The notes under the pieces: model-generated
Databases searched by the model: none
The model's input: only the letters and a program-made list of their open reading frames with translations
What the model was told of the DNA's origin: nothing
From: Microglena sp. YARC
Taxonomy: Eukaryota > Chlorophyta > Chlorophyceae > Chlamydomonadales > Chlamydomonadaceae
DNA length: 64,000 bases
Assembly (NCBI GenBank): GCA_022414725.1
Contig: CM039464.1
Span: 11,137,488-11,201,487, forward strand
Direction: 5' to 3'
Translations under genes and position numbers: made by a program
In this document: positions 37,966 through 47,329 of the stretch, one piece after another
How positions within the stretch are numbered: position 1 is the first letter of the stretch
Layout of the letters: the number at the start of each line of letters is the position of its first letter

Positions 37966-38080
37966 GTGCTTGACCTCTAAGCAGGTTGCGAAACCTTCCA
38001 TCCACCTGCGTCAGTTTTCAAGCACCGAAGGGATAATTAATATAGCAAATAGTGTTTTATAAGTATCCCTTCACCCACCA
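37966..38080 (+). repeat. GTGGTACCC palindromic repeat, copy 2 (diverged)
   Basis: TGCTTGACCTCTAAGCAGGT and CATCCACCTGCGTCAGTTTT, then GAAGGGATA paired with TATCCCTTC around a similar loop (ATAGCAAATAGTGTTTTATA). Relative to copies 1 and 3 the stem has changed C to T on one arm and G to A on the other, so pairing is kept. Confidence 0.85.
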
Positions 38081-38083
38081 CTT

Positions 38084-40444
38084 TTACAATTTTACAATTT
38101 CACCCCCTCGATCGCACCTGAGCCACTGGTAGAGGTCGACGTGTGTCAAGTGCTGTCGGGTTGCCTCGCGGGCCACTCGCATGTTCTTGGCGACGAGCGT
38201 CCTGACGTCGGTGTTGACCAGGTGTCGCACGCGTCCGGTCATCTGCAGCGCGCCCATCGGCGCCGCGGACCCGGGGCACAGGTATAGGTACATCCTGTCA
38301 AAATGCTCGGTGCTGAAGTCGACGCCCGCCGATATGGTCGGCGTGTACACGACGATCCGTTTGCTGCTCCAGAGTGCGTCTACGTCTATGAGCTTCGCCT
38401 TGACTGCGTCTGCTGTCTTGGACGTGTGCAGCAGGCAGAGTCTGGCCGCGTCCTTCGGGTCGTCGAATGTGTCAAGTGCGGCCTTGTGCACCTGCATCGC
38501 TCGCTCTTGGCTGAGCGAGACGACAACGACGTTCCTGCCTGCGGTGATGTCGTCTCTGATCTGCGCGCTCCATGTCACCTCGTCCTTCGATATGGCGAAT
38601 GTGCGCGCGTTCTCTGTGCTCCGGTAGTCGTTGACGACGAGCAGGTTGCGCAAGCCGGCCTGCTTGAGGAATTCTTTCGTGACGCTGCCCCATGTCGCGT
38701 CCATTGTGACGACGCCGGTTGTCGTCGCGTTGAGCGTGTCCGCCAGCCCCTGTATCTCAGCCAATGGGTTGACGACGGTTGGCGACATGAAGTGTCTCAG
38801 CAGTGACTCGACCTCGTTGAGCACAACTATGTCAAAGCCCGATGTGAGGTATCGCATGCACGTGTGCTCTGCGAGCCTGTGTAGCGACTCTATCTGGCAG
38901 ATTACGCGCGGTGTCTTGTCCCTTCGCCTGAGGTCCTGTGGGGTGACGTCGGCGTCTAGGTATGATACAAATCCCTTGCGCGCCAGTTTTCTCTTGTGCT
39001 CTAGCGCGAGCGACTGTCGGTATGTGACGACGAGCACGGTCTTGTCCTCGCCCACGCGTTCTAGGAGTGCGTCTAGCATGGTGGACTTTCCTGACCCCAT
39101 CGGGCTGCGCACTGAGAGCGTGTTGACGTCCTTGCGCTCCGTGTCTAACCACACGTCGACCGCCTGCTGCATCTCTAGGCATGCGTCGATGTCTATGTAC
39201 CTACTGTTGACGTGCACGGCTCCCGCGTCCCACGCGTCGCCTGCGGGTTCCGCGAGTCTTCCGATGCACGCGGGCGCGTGGTTGTCGCATGTGGCGGAGA
39301 AGCACTTTACGAGGCAGTTTCCTGCTGTGTCTACGAAGCATCGCATGTTCTGCTCTCCGTTGTGTATGTTTCCTGTGTAGCACGGTTCACTCCTGTCACT
39401 GTAGTTGAACCTGACGCCTACGGCTCGATCGAATGCGTCCTCTGCGGGTCGTCTGTCGTGGAATGCTGACGGGTGCATGTCTCGTCTGAGTAGGTCGAGC
39501 ATGCGCACGATTATGTCGGCGCTTCGGACGTGCGGTTCCTTCTCTACGGCCTTTGCGATGATGGTTCCCGCCGCTCTGACTGCGTCTGCGACTGTTTGCG
39601 TGCGCGGTCGTGCCGGCCATGCGATCCCGTTCTTCTTGACGTATCTCGGTATGTGCTCTGGCACCTGTATGAATGCGGCATCCTCTGGCACGTTTGAGAT
39701 GACTGTCCTGAGTGCTGTGTCTGGGTCATCCTTGTGGTGCTGCTTGAGCGGGACGAGGACCGAGTCCACGTCCTTGTTGAACTTGCACGACCCTAGCATG
39801 CGCATCTCCCTGTCCCTTGTGTACACGCCTATGTCTACGAGCTTCCCGACTCCGTTTGGGTCTAGCTGCTGCAGTCTCATGGCGAGGTGTGCTGCGCCTG
39901 TGGTGTCTGACTGGTGGTTGCTGCTGTACACGTGGAGCGGCGTTCCTGTGCGCGCCGTGTTGATGATGAGGTGCAGGCTGAGCTTCTTGGCGTTTGGGCT
40001 GACGAGCCATATGAGGTCGTTGTCGACGTCGATCTGGATTCCGTAGTCGTTGCTGAAGATCATCTTGATTGCGTCCTCTGTGTGTGCGACCAGCGCGGCG
40101 ACGTCTGGGAAGGGCACCTGGTCGTTCGGAAGTGGTGGACCGTCGATGTCAAGGTACGGCTTGCATGGCTTTCCGAACGGTATGATCTCGAACGCGTGTC
40201 TCGCGTGTCCCTTGAGTCTTTGCAGCGCCTCGTTTGCGTCTGTCCATTCCTTGTAGCATCCGAACTGTCTCCATCCACTGAACGGGTCCTGCAGCTGCAT
40301 CTGCGCGCGTGCGTGCATGATTGTCGCATCTGCCTGCATGCTCGCCTTTGCGCCTGCGCCCCTGTGCCAGTTTGCTCCCAGCCCCATGATGGGTGGGCAT
40401 GGCGCCAAGTTGGCCTTGGGTTGTTTTTGTGCGTCCGTCGGCAT
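38084..40444 (-). CDS. PrimPol (archaeo-eukaryotic primase) fused to origin-binding-type SF2 helicase
   Basis: A single 786-residue protein. The N-terminal AEP primase has the metal motif YLDIDG (Asp99, Asp101), KKLSLHLI (Ser156/His158) and REMRMLGSCK near 213-221. A Cys/His cluster follows (CFVDTAGNCLVKC, then C-DNH, 369-389), as in primase zinc regions. The C-terminal half is an SF2 helicase of the herpesvirus UL9/Ori-binding type: Walker A MGSGKST (449-455), Walker B VVLNEVESLL (540-549) with Asn replacing the usual Asp, motif III VVTMDAT (578-584) and motif VI QMTGRVR (734-740). The same fusion is known from NCLDVs (asfarvirus F1055L is the textbook case). The gene is GC-rich, uninterrupted and flanked by the palindromic repeats. 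Confidence 0.85.
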   Translation of the reverse strand: MPTDAQKQPKANLAPCPPIMGLGANWHRGAGAKASMQADATIMHARAQMQLQDPFSGWRQFGCYKEWTDANEALQRLKGHARHAFEIIPFGKPCKPYLDIDGPPLPNDQVPFPDVAALVAHTEDAIKMIFSNDYGIQIDVDNDLIWLVSPNAKKLSLHLIINTARTGTPLHVYSSNHQSDTTGAAHLAMRLQQLDPNGVGKLVDIGVYTRDREMRMLGSCKFNKDVDSVLVPLKQHHKDDPDTALRTVISNVPEDAAFIQVPEHIPRYVKKNGIAWPARPRTQTVADAVRAAGTIIAKAVEKEPHVRSADIIVRMLDLLRRDMHPSAFHDRRPAEDAFDRAVGVRFNYSDRSEPCYTGNIHNGEQNMRCFVDTAGNCLVKCFSATCDNHAPACIGRLAEPAGDAWDAGAVHVNSRYIDIDACLEMQQAVDVWLDTERKDVNTLSVRSPMGSGKSTMLDALLERVGEDKTVLVVTYRQSLALEHKRKLARKGFVSYLDADVTPQDLRRRDKTPRVICQIESLHRLAEHTCMRYLTSGFDIVVLNEVESLLRHFMSPTVVNPLAEIQGLADTLNATTTGVVTMDATWGSVTKEFLKQAGLRNLLVVNDYRSTENARTFAISKDEVTWSAQIRDDITAGRNVVVVSLSQERAMQVHKAALDTFDDPKDAARLCLLHTSKTADAVKAKLIDVDALWSSKRIVVYTPTISAGVDFSTEHFDRMYLYLCPGSAAPMGALQMTGRVRHLVNTDVRTLVAKNMRVAREATRQHLTHVDLYQWLRCDRGGEIVKL

Positions 40445-40617
40445 CGTTTCAAACTTCTTCAGTCGGATAATCCAATTGCGTGGTTTAAATGGAGATTCGT
40501 GTGGATAACCCTTTGGTATGGTACAACATCTACATTTTGCTTACTCTGATCCTGTTTACACCATAAAACATGTCAGATCCGTAGAGGTTCACACGAGTCC
40601 GCATTCAATTCAATTCC

Positions 40618-40742
40618 GTGCTTGACCTCTAAGCAGATTGCGAAACATTCAATCCACCTGCGTCAGTTTTTTAGCAGTGGTCCCCAAAGGGACAATTAAT
40701 TATATGGCAAAGCGTGTTTTAGAATTGTCCCTTTGGGTACCA
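40618..40742 (+). repeat. GTGGTACCC palindromic repeat, copy 3
   Basis: GTGCTTGACCTCTAAGCAGA, CCACCTGCGTCAGTTTTTTA, then GTGGTCCCCAAAGGGACAAT pairing with ATTGTCCCTTTGGGTACCAC (one mismatch, C opposite A). It lies upstream of the PrimPol-helicase gene, with copies 1 and 2 beyond its stop. Confidence 0.9.
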
Positions 40743-40772
40743 CTTTTACAATTTCACAATTCACCCCGTGGG

Positions 40773-40954
40773 TCAAGCAGACGTCTGCTTGAGACTACAC
40801 GTGTTCCCCATGCGTCTCGAAGCGCGCGCGTAAGCAGGTCAGATCCTACACGTGTTTCCGCGAGTCATCAGCTGAATTCCACTGCCCCACTCCGTGGGTC
40901 CCGCGATTCCCCTTTCATAATCCCGAAATAGTTGTCAAGCAGACTTCTGCTTGA
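40773..40954 (+). repeat. palindromic intergenic repeat, double copy
   Basis: A perfect 20-bp palindrome TCAAGCAGACGTCTGCTTGA (40773-40792) precedes a complete module: CAGGTCAGATCCTACACGTG, TTTCCGCGAGTCATCAGCTG, a CCCAC-TCC-GTGGG stem, CCCGCGATTCCCCTTTCATA. A second palindrome, TCAAGCAGACTTCTGCTTGA, follows at 40935-40954. Confidence 0.85.
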
Positions 40955-41158
40955 GGTTTGTTTCTGTAGAGAGAGGAGAACGTTACACACACACAGCAAA
41001 ACAATGCTGCTACTGTAGAGAGAGAGAGGGAACGTTACATCCATCTGGGGGAGAGGGGGACGTTACATACTCAGCAAAACAATGCCGAGACCTATATGGA
41101 TCAAAGTTGTTTACACTCGTTTTTATTAAAACAATAGTTTAGTTGCTAATCTGTCAAC

Positions 41159-41253
41159 GGGGTTGTAGCTCAGTTGTATAGCGTGAGGTTAAGCCAATTT
41201 TCTTCATTCCTTGATCATGTCGCCCACTGATGGGTTCGAATCTCGGTACCTCC
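41159..41253 (+). tRNA. tRNA-like sequence, possibly intron-containing
   Basis: A-box-like TAGCTCAGTTGTATAG and a B-box GGGTTCGAATCTC are present. GGGGTTG at the 5' side pairs six of seven with TACCTCC at the 3' side. The T arm pairs four of five with two wobbles, and the D stem has a mismatch. About 25-30 extra bases in the anticodon region would need to be an intron, and the anticodon is ambiguous (TAA or AAG). It is more likely a degenerate tRNA or tRNA-derived sequence than a working gene. Confidence 0.35.
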
Positions 41254-41317
41254 AGTGTTTTGCCCAAAGTTCCACCTTCAGTTAATCAAGTTACCTGAGT
41301 TAATTAAGTTAACTAAG

Positions 41318-41878
41318 TTAGTCAATTTCCTGGCTGCGGATATCTTGACTGAAGACGCGTCCACCGCGATCCACAGCTGTCACGATCGTACGACGAATTG
41401 TCACAGATCCAAGTGTTGTTCCGTCTTTCATGTCAATGTTGATGAGATGCGGTAGCCAGGACGAAAGTCTACTCGCGCACATAGTGGCCTGCTGTATGGC
41501 TTTCAACACCTTGGCATTTCCAGTTTTGGCAGGGGCTTTGAGGATTTTCGTCTCCACCACGAAAAGTGTGTTGATAGCATGTGAGAATACAAGGGCGTCC
41601 CCGTTGGCGCGCTTGAAGCATCCGTCATCGAAGACGTACTCCACAGCGACGAGGAACGTGGTGTGGTGTTTTTGTTTAATTAGGTGGCGCAATGCGTTAT
41701 ACTCCAAGACGCGTGGATCTCCGGAAGTAGCCGATGACGTCCGCAGTGCATTGAGACGGCTGACATTCCGGCAGTGGAGGCGATCAAGAAACTTGGATGT
41801 GTCGAGACTGTCCATGTCCAGCGCCCTTCCTAGTTGGCGGACTGGGTTTGAAATGGGCTGACAAGGTTGTGTCGGCAT
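41318..41878 (-). CDS. PD-(D/E)XK-like nuclease-fold protein
   Basis: A 186-residue protein. The core reads HTTFLVAVEYVFDDGCF, then ANGDALVFSHAINTLFVVET and K, then KVLKAIQQATMCASRL. A GD, an E-x-K on the next strand, and a helix carrying QQA with a basic residue fit the PD-(D/E)XK nuclease fold used by many viral and mobile-element endonucleases. The N-terminal 55 residues are helical and basic. The C-terminus reaches VDRGGRVFSQDI and stops at 41318. It is a lone leftward gene bracketed by repeat modules. Assignment is from the motif pattern only. Confidence 0.5.
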   Translation of the reverse strand: MPTQPCQPISNPVRQLGRALDMDSLDTSKFLDRLHCRNVSRLNALRTSSATSGDPRVLEYNALRHLIKQKHHTTFLVAVEYVFDDGCFKRANGDALVFSHAINTLFVVETKILKAPAKTGNAKVLKAIQQATMCASRLSSWLPHLINIDMKDGTTLGSVTIRRTIVTAVDRGGRVFSQDIRSQEID

Positions 41879-41974
41879 CGCGTCGATGAAGACTCTTTTC
41901 TTCGCGCATACGTGGATGTGGCAATGACTCCAATCTCAAAAGAAGGCTTTACATATTCGTCTGTGTGGCGTGTG

Positions 41975-41978
<4 letters not shown>

Positions 41979-42035
<57 letters not shown>

Positions 42036-42036
42036 G
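41979..42036 (+). repeat. GA-rich microsatellite
   Basis: GAGAGA runs with AAGA interruptions. Confidence 0.9.
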
Positions 42037-42429
42037 GATAGATATTCGCGTGTGTATGTATTTTGCGTTATTTGTAGATGGAAGAAAGGAAAGAGGAGGG
42101 TGGTGTGCGAATGACGCGCTAGGGAAGAGGATGATGAGGAGAAGAAAAGAAAAATATGCAGGCTCGGGGCGAGGAGGTCCTTTTATGATGCCCGGCTATC
42201 GTACCTCCAGCAATACACAAGGATTGGGCATGCCTGGGTACGCAAAGCGCCGGTCCCTTTAATCTGAGTGAGTGATTGAGTGATGGACGATGAAGAGGAG
42301 TCGTCGACATGTGTTCCGCCGTTTGCGTGTGTCAATGAGGGTCCTGCGTGTGCCATTCGACAGTGTTCCGCCGTTTGTGTGTGTCCTCCTATACATTCGA
42401 CAGTGTTCCGCCGTTTGCGTGTGTCCTCC

Positions 42430-42556
42430 GATGGACAAGTCAGATCCGACACGTGTTTCCGCGAGTCCGCAGCTGAATTCCCCTGCCCCACTCCGTGGGT
42501 CCCGCGATTCCTCTTTCATGATCCCGAAATAGTTTGTTAAGCAGGCGTCTGCTTGA
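42430..42556 (+). repeat. palindromic intergenic repeat module
   Basis: CAGATCCGACACGTGTTTCC, GCGAGTCCGCAGCTGAATTC, the CCCAC-TCC-GTGGG stem, CCCGCGATTCCTCTTTCATG, and TTAAGCAGGCGTCTGCTTGA. It is preceded at 42300-42430 by three copies of a CAGTGTTCCGCCGTTTGCGT unit. Confidence 0.85.
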
Positions 42557-42784
42557 GACGACACGTGTCCCCATGCGCCCATGAAAGAGGAATCGCGGAA
42601 TCGAGGAATGACATGGTTTACGGTAATATCAGCTGCTGAACCTCATAGCAATTAAGAGGGCACTCATTACGAGTTGAGTGACGGGTTGAGCAACCCATCA
42701 CAGCAAGGGGGATAAAACAACACCAGTCATCTCAAAAGAAACCGTGTGGTCTCAAACAGGCTTAAGACGGGCACCGAGGACTAC

Positions 42785-43060
42785 TTACTTTGGCCTTGCT
42801 ACGGTCAGTAAGACCTTGCCCCCTAACCTGCTCCCGGTCATGGCGTAGAAAACGAATGACCAACCCCTTGTGAGAATTAGGTGCGCTCCTCCCAAACGGT
42901 GCGCATCATCATGCGAGTCGAGGAGTGTGTACCTTGCAGCACCGGGTGTGTGTGACAAAATGTTGACTGCCTCATTCACCATCTCAAAGACCGACGCTGT
43001 ATAAATTGATCCGTTGGGTAAATGTAGGCAATGCAACCATACTGCGTTGCACTCCCACAT
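42785..43060 (-). CDS. small uncharacterised protein
   Basis: A 91-residue frame with balanced composition (SVFEMVNEAVNILSHTPGAA, HLILTRGWSFVFYAMTGSR). It starts inside a window that also reads the CGGCGGAACAGTAAAATGAA repeat just upstream. No family recognised. Confidence 0.3.
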   Translation of the reverse strand: MWECNAVWLHCLHLPNGSIYTASVFEMVNEAVNILSHTPGAARYTLLDSHDDAHRLGGAHLILTRGWSFVFYAMTGSRLGGKVLLTVARPK

Positions 43061-43139
43061 ATCCTACAGTCGGCGGAACAGTAAAATGAAATGAAATGAA
43101 ATGAGTAAAATGAAATGAGTAGTGATAATTTAATTCTGC

Positions 43140-43595
43140 GATTTTTTATCGACTTTTTAGGGGTGGGGCCTAAGCAAACTAACCTTTTGTTTTCAAAATA
43201 GGGGGCCTGACTGAGCCTCTTCCTCATACGGTGATACCAGGAGGCAAAGTAGTTCCATTCCCTATTAATCCAATTATCATGTACAACTCCATGACGCAAT
43301 GGATCAACCCCATGCCTGCCTTCCAATCCCTCCCTGCACCAGAGCGGCATGGCCACTTGGTTGAATGACGATATTGCACCAAGTCGATATCGTGATCACA
43401 GCATTGCGCTCCTCTCTGTTGAAGTCTGTCATGAAGCAGGGCTACGGCAGCTTCAACAGCCGCATGCGCCACCCGCACTGCCTCATCAGCTCGCTCAGCA
43501 GTTTGGACAAGTGCAGCCAATGCAGCATTCTTGTGTGGCCCTCCGTCAGCGATGATGATGCCTAGCTGAGCTGGTGATGTATTAGTGAAGTCCAT
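43140..43595 (-). pseudogene. uncharacterised gene with one frameshift
   Basis: From ATG 43595 the frame gives MDFTNTSPAQLGIIIADGG and a helical AALVQTAERADEAVRVAH segment to about 43355. There the likely reading moves to another frame containing HDNWINREWNYFASWYHRM and PYFENKRLVCLG. The two halves look coding on composition, and a single indel near 43350 would join them. No family recognised. Confidence 0.3.
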
Positions 43596-43779
43596 GCTTA
43601 TTATCTGTGTGCATGAAAAAATGAAAGCAGTTCTGACAAACAAGATACTACTAATAGGGGACTACTTGTATTACTTCTCTACCTTATGCTGTTAAGATGG
43701 GTCTTTTTGAATTTGTATACGGAACCTCCAAGCCGCAGCTGGGTTGTTGCTTGGCTGATGGTGCCACATGGGATCAGAC

Positions 43780-43880
43780 AGTGAGTCAGAAGCTCAATTC
43801 CACTGCCCCGCTCCGCGGGGCCCGCGATCCCCCCTTCAGAAACCCAAAATGGTTCTCAAGCAGAATCCTGCTTGAGACAT
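43780..43880 (+). repeat. palindromic intergenic repeat module, covarying copy
   Basis: CTCAATTCCACTGCCCCGCT leads into a stem CCCCGC-TCC-GCGGGG, in place of CCCAC-TCC-GTGGG elsewhere. Then CCCGCGATCCCCCCTTCAGA and TCTCAAGCAGAATCCTGCTT with GAGA. Both arms of the stem changed together. Confidence 0.85.
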
Positions 43881-43912
43881 GCGTCTTCTTTGGAGGACTT
43901 GACCACAGTGAG

Positions 43913-44041
43913 AGTGGTCGCCGTGTGACTCGACAGGTTCCGCCTTGATGATAGTGGTCGCCGTGTGACTCGACAGGTTCCGCCTTGATGATAGTAGTCG
44001 CCATGTGTCTCGACAGGATCCGCATTGATGATAGTGGTCGT
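43913..44041 (+). repeat. 42-bp tandem repeat
   Basis: GTGGTCGCCGTGTGACTCGA plus CAGGTTCCGCCTTGATGATA, three units at 42-base spacing (43913, 43955, 43997) with substitutions in the last. A related single unit is near 16.25 kb. Confidence 0.85.
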
Positions 44042-44115
44042 GCGCGCCTCGAAAAACGAGTGTAAACAACGCAAAATCCATATTGATTACAACCTTACAC
44101 ACGCGAATCTTTCTC

Positions 44116-44234
<119 letters not shown>

Positions 44235-44409
44235 AAAGTCGAAATGCGACAACGAATGCAATGCGCCGAACAAACCAGAATTCGCCCCCGTACAGACAGT
44301 TTTAGGATAGATCCAAATTAGATTTGTGTTAGATGTACATCGGATTTGTGTTAGATACGCGTCGGTATCACACCGTGCGCGACACCCGATGCGGTGAGAT
44401 GACATTTTA

Positions 44410-45060
44410 GAAATTCAGGCCAAAAATCTGCCACACCTGTGAGGACGGAGCGGGCCACATCCTGGCGGGTTGCACACACCGGACTTTCAAGGGGCTCTAC
44501 TTTAAGAGACATGACGCCGCAGTGCGACTCATCCACAAGGCCATTTGCACAGGAGCCCTGGGATCTCGCAGAATGATCATGGACGCTGGCAAGGAGGAGG
44601 ACCTCCCCAGGGGGGTCCTGGGCAAACGTCTCCCTGACTGGTTACGCCCTCCACTATTACTGTAGCGGATTGGAAGAGGATGAGACCTGATCTTGCCGTC
44701 CTACCTGACATAGACTCTCCTACCTGTATGTCTGATAAAGAACTCTGGGTTCTTGAGCTTGGATACTGCTCTGATACTAATCACGCTACTAAGTTTATTA
44801 CTAAACATGCCCAACATGTTGAATTAGTCAATGGCCTTCGATCGGCTGGATACCTTGTTCACTATGAAGTTATTACCGTTGGTACAACTGGTACTATTCC
44901 TACCTATTTTTTGACTTCTATGACCACTCTTGGACTTCAGAGATCCTGTGCCCTCAAACTGGCGGACACAGTCCATTCTCACACCATTACTAGCTTCCAG
45001 AGTATTCTACAGTGCAGACGCTTTATGGAAACACACCCCGGGTCGATACCCGGGGACTAG
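44410..45060 (+). mobile_element. LINE (non-LTR retrotransposon) C-terminal remnant
   Basis: The first frame, open to 44665, has KICHTCEDGAGHILAGC, the CCHC-type finger (C-x2-C-x7-H-x4-C) at the end of LINE reverse transcriptases. It continues KRHDAAVRLIHKAI and LGKRLPDWLRP. One base shift near 44648 moves to STITVADWKRMRPDLAVLPD, then ELWVLELGYCSDTN and KHAQHVELVNGLRSAGYLV. RPD...E-LG-CSD...K is the pattern of the restriction-like endonuclease domain found C-terminal in some LINEs. The 5' part is absent, as in typical truncated insertions. The 3' sequence to the CAATTTCAATTTCAATTTC tail at 45308-45326 is probably its UTR and terminal repeat. Confidence 0.8.
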
Positions 45061-45329
45061 CACACAGACCGTCCCCCCTCTCAGGTTTTGTCTTACCGGC
45101 TGTATTGTGCCGGTGCTTCCCAACCAGGGTGAAAAACCCCCGTAGTAAGCTGCACTGGCATGATGGGGCTACGGTGCCTGTTGCCCAGGCATCGGTGGTA
45201 ATTCTTTTTACTGAGATGGTCCTACGGTGACTATAGCTAGCTCCGGCCTACGCTATGGTGTCCTTAACTTCACGTCCTGTGAGTAACGGTTCTACACGGA
45301 TGTAACAATTTCAATTTCAATTTCTAAAA

Positions 45330-45949
45330 GTTAGCGCTCAAAAGCGCAAAAGCGCGCGCTTTGAATTACCCTGCTCCAGACGGCTCCAGATCCGAATCTG
45401 TAGCAGGGTTGTTCTACACGGACGCGGACGTGTTTGCGAGTTTTTTGCGTTCAGGGTCAAAATACACGCACACTCCAGGTGTTTTCACGCACGCTCACTG
45501 TACATAGAACTGAAAACACGCACATGTTTTGCAGATTTACCGTTTTTTTTACTCAGACGTGCGTGTTTCCCTATTTTCCACATGTTTTCACGCACATTTA
45601 GTCAGGGACATTCTGGGTGGCGTGAGCGTGTGTGGCTGTGCGTGTGTCAGATAGCCTCTCTTGAGGCTTTGAACTACCTTGGTCTGGAGCCTATCAGCCT
45701 AGATCCCAATCCCAAGTCCCAACTACCGGTACCTAGTGTACCACTCGTACGCTAGGTAGGTGAATAGTATCACCAGGATTGTCCAAAACGTTACGTGCCA
45801 CGTGTCAAACTTAGATGGAGGGTCTGTTATGTCGCAAACTTATAATTTGGCTCATGGTCAAGGAACGTATGTGGCTTATGAAACGTATGTTATATTATGT
45901 TATGAACCCCAGGAATCTTGGTGATGTCATGAGATGTAAACCATAGTTC
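45330..45949. other. intergenic, nothing recognised
   Basis: Only short A/C-rich ACGCACA-type motifs between 45.45 and 45.65 kb. No coding or RNA signal. Confidence 0.4.
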
Positions 45950-46169
45950 CACATTCACTAACTTGTTAAATAAAAGGGATGCTATTAAATGCTTAGCAAG
46001 ACTACGTCTTCGAGCTCACAACTTCAATGCCGGTATTGAATCAGAAAGGAGTACCTCTCATTCTGGCAGTATTTGCAGGTGCTGTGATATGATGGTTGAC
46101 GGTAGAAGAGTGGTCGAAGATGAAATGCATTTCATATTAGAATGTCCGTTATCACTTATCCGAGGATAG
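45950..46169 (+). mobile_element. second LINE reverse-transcriptase C-terminal remnant
   Basis: The frame reads LLNKRDAIKCLARLRLRAHN and then CRCCDMMVDGRRVVEDEMHF with ILECP. This is the zinc-finger module (zf-RVT: C-x2-C, E-DE-HF-x2-C) at the end of many LINE polymerases. The sequence differs from the 44.4-kb remnant, so it is a different family. No upstream polymerase motif remains. Confidence 0.6.
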
Positions 46170-46379
46170 AAACATTATTTACATATTTTTGAGACAGTTT
46201 GAGAAAATGAAAAATGAACCTGAATTGGTAGATAAAGACTCAAGCATGAAGCTGGTCATGATACCTGCTTCCTTTAAAAGGTGGAAATACTAGATACAAT
46301 TGATTTAAAAATGCGATGAGAATCACGTAATTAAATTATTATCCCAGGTGAGATCATGATTTAATTATATATTGTTAGG

Positions 46380-46910
46380 GGTATCAATATCATACGATAT
46401 TTTCAATAATCGTACGATTACGATATCGTACACTTTTTGTTTCGGAAATTAGTATGAGATCAAGGGGATATCACAGGTAATAGCCTTTACATGACCATAC
46501 AGAAAAAATCAAGTCAAATGAACCAATCCTGAAGAAGATAGAAAAGTAGGATAATATCGTGCTCTGTTCTCGTACAATATATCGCACAATAGACTGAGTT
46601 CCCAGGCCCAGTGCAAGGAAATCCCAGGCTGAGGTACTCCTGACAAGAATCAAACCACCGACCTCCGAATAGTCCTAGCAAAAAGGTGCGAGCAGAAAGC
46701 TGTGCCTGTCTGGGGGCATCGAACACGCAACCAAGAAATATATGACGCATATCTGTTTAAGTGTTTTCCAGTTTGATACCAGTAAGATAACAGTTCGCCA
46801 CTTCGCACGATGTATCGTACGATACACACGATATATTGCACGATAAACACAGGAATATCGTACAATGTCAGTTCATATATTGTACGATATACAATATAAT
46901 ATAAATCGTA
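46380..46910. repeat. CGTACGAT-rich region
   Basis: Repeated palindromic ATCGTACGAT and ATATCGTACA words around 46390-46430 and 46800-46905, some in inverted pairs. No gene seen from 46.2 to 47.2 kb. Confidence 0.6.
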
Positions 46911-47185
46911 CAACAGGGAGCTTGACAGCCTAACAAATAGGCTACATAGACTTGCCCAACCTCAATATCGGGAAGGACTGTGTACAAAACAAGCATTTAT
47001 GAACTGAACCTCCCAATACGTATCACAAATACACTCTCTGCGCGTTGTCGGATATGGAAGATCAGGATGGTGCAGGTAGTCGCAAAATCGAATTATCATT
47101 TATCAGTAGCGCAAACTCAGGTCAGAAAAAAAATTGTTTGGGGTTCAGTTCATCATACATTTTCGTTTTAGCCCCTCCTGATATC

Positions 47186-47236
47186 ATGCTTGGGCAAGTC
47201 CATTTTGCCTATTTGGTTACCCCTGGACTGTAACAC
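47186..47236 (-). repeat. TGTTACAGTCCAGGGGTA dispersed repeat, inverted copy
   Basis: The inverse reads GTTACAGTCCAGGGGTAACC, AAATAGGC and GGACTTGCCCAAGC. Direct copies are at 48524-48600 and 63170-63255; a diverged one is near 46910-46980. Confidence 0.75.
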
Positions 47237-47329
47237 AACTTGATGCTTGAAGCCTTCTCCTGTTGGCCTGTCAAAAACAATATATTCATCCTGGGGCCCT
47301 GGTTATGACCCTTGGCCATGGTAATCACT

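Noticed and set aside
38181..39380. Long plus-strand frames opposite the PrimPol-helicase
   Set aside because: They are shadows of a GC-rich gene; no motif or composition supports them.
41159..41253. Confident functional tRNA call
   Set aside because: D and anticodon arms pair poorly and the anticodon is ambiguous. It is kept only as tRNA-like.
1..44000. Bacterial origin of the left half (TnpB-like nuclease, IS630, dense short genes)
   Set aside because: There are no ribosome-binding sites or operon spacing. RFC1-type C-terminus, D5, UL9-type helicase and a GT-AG intron fit a eukaryotic large DNA virus better.
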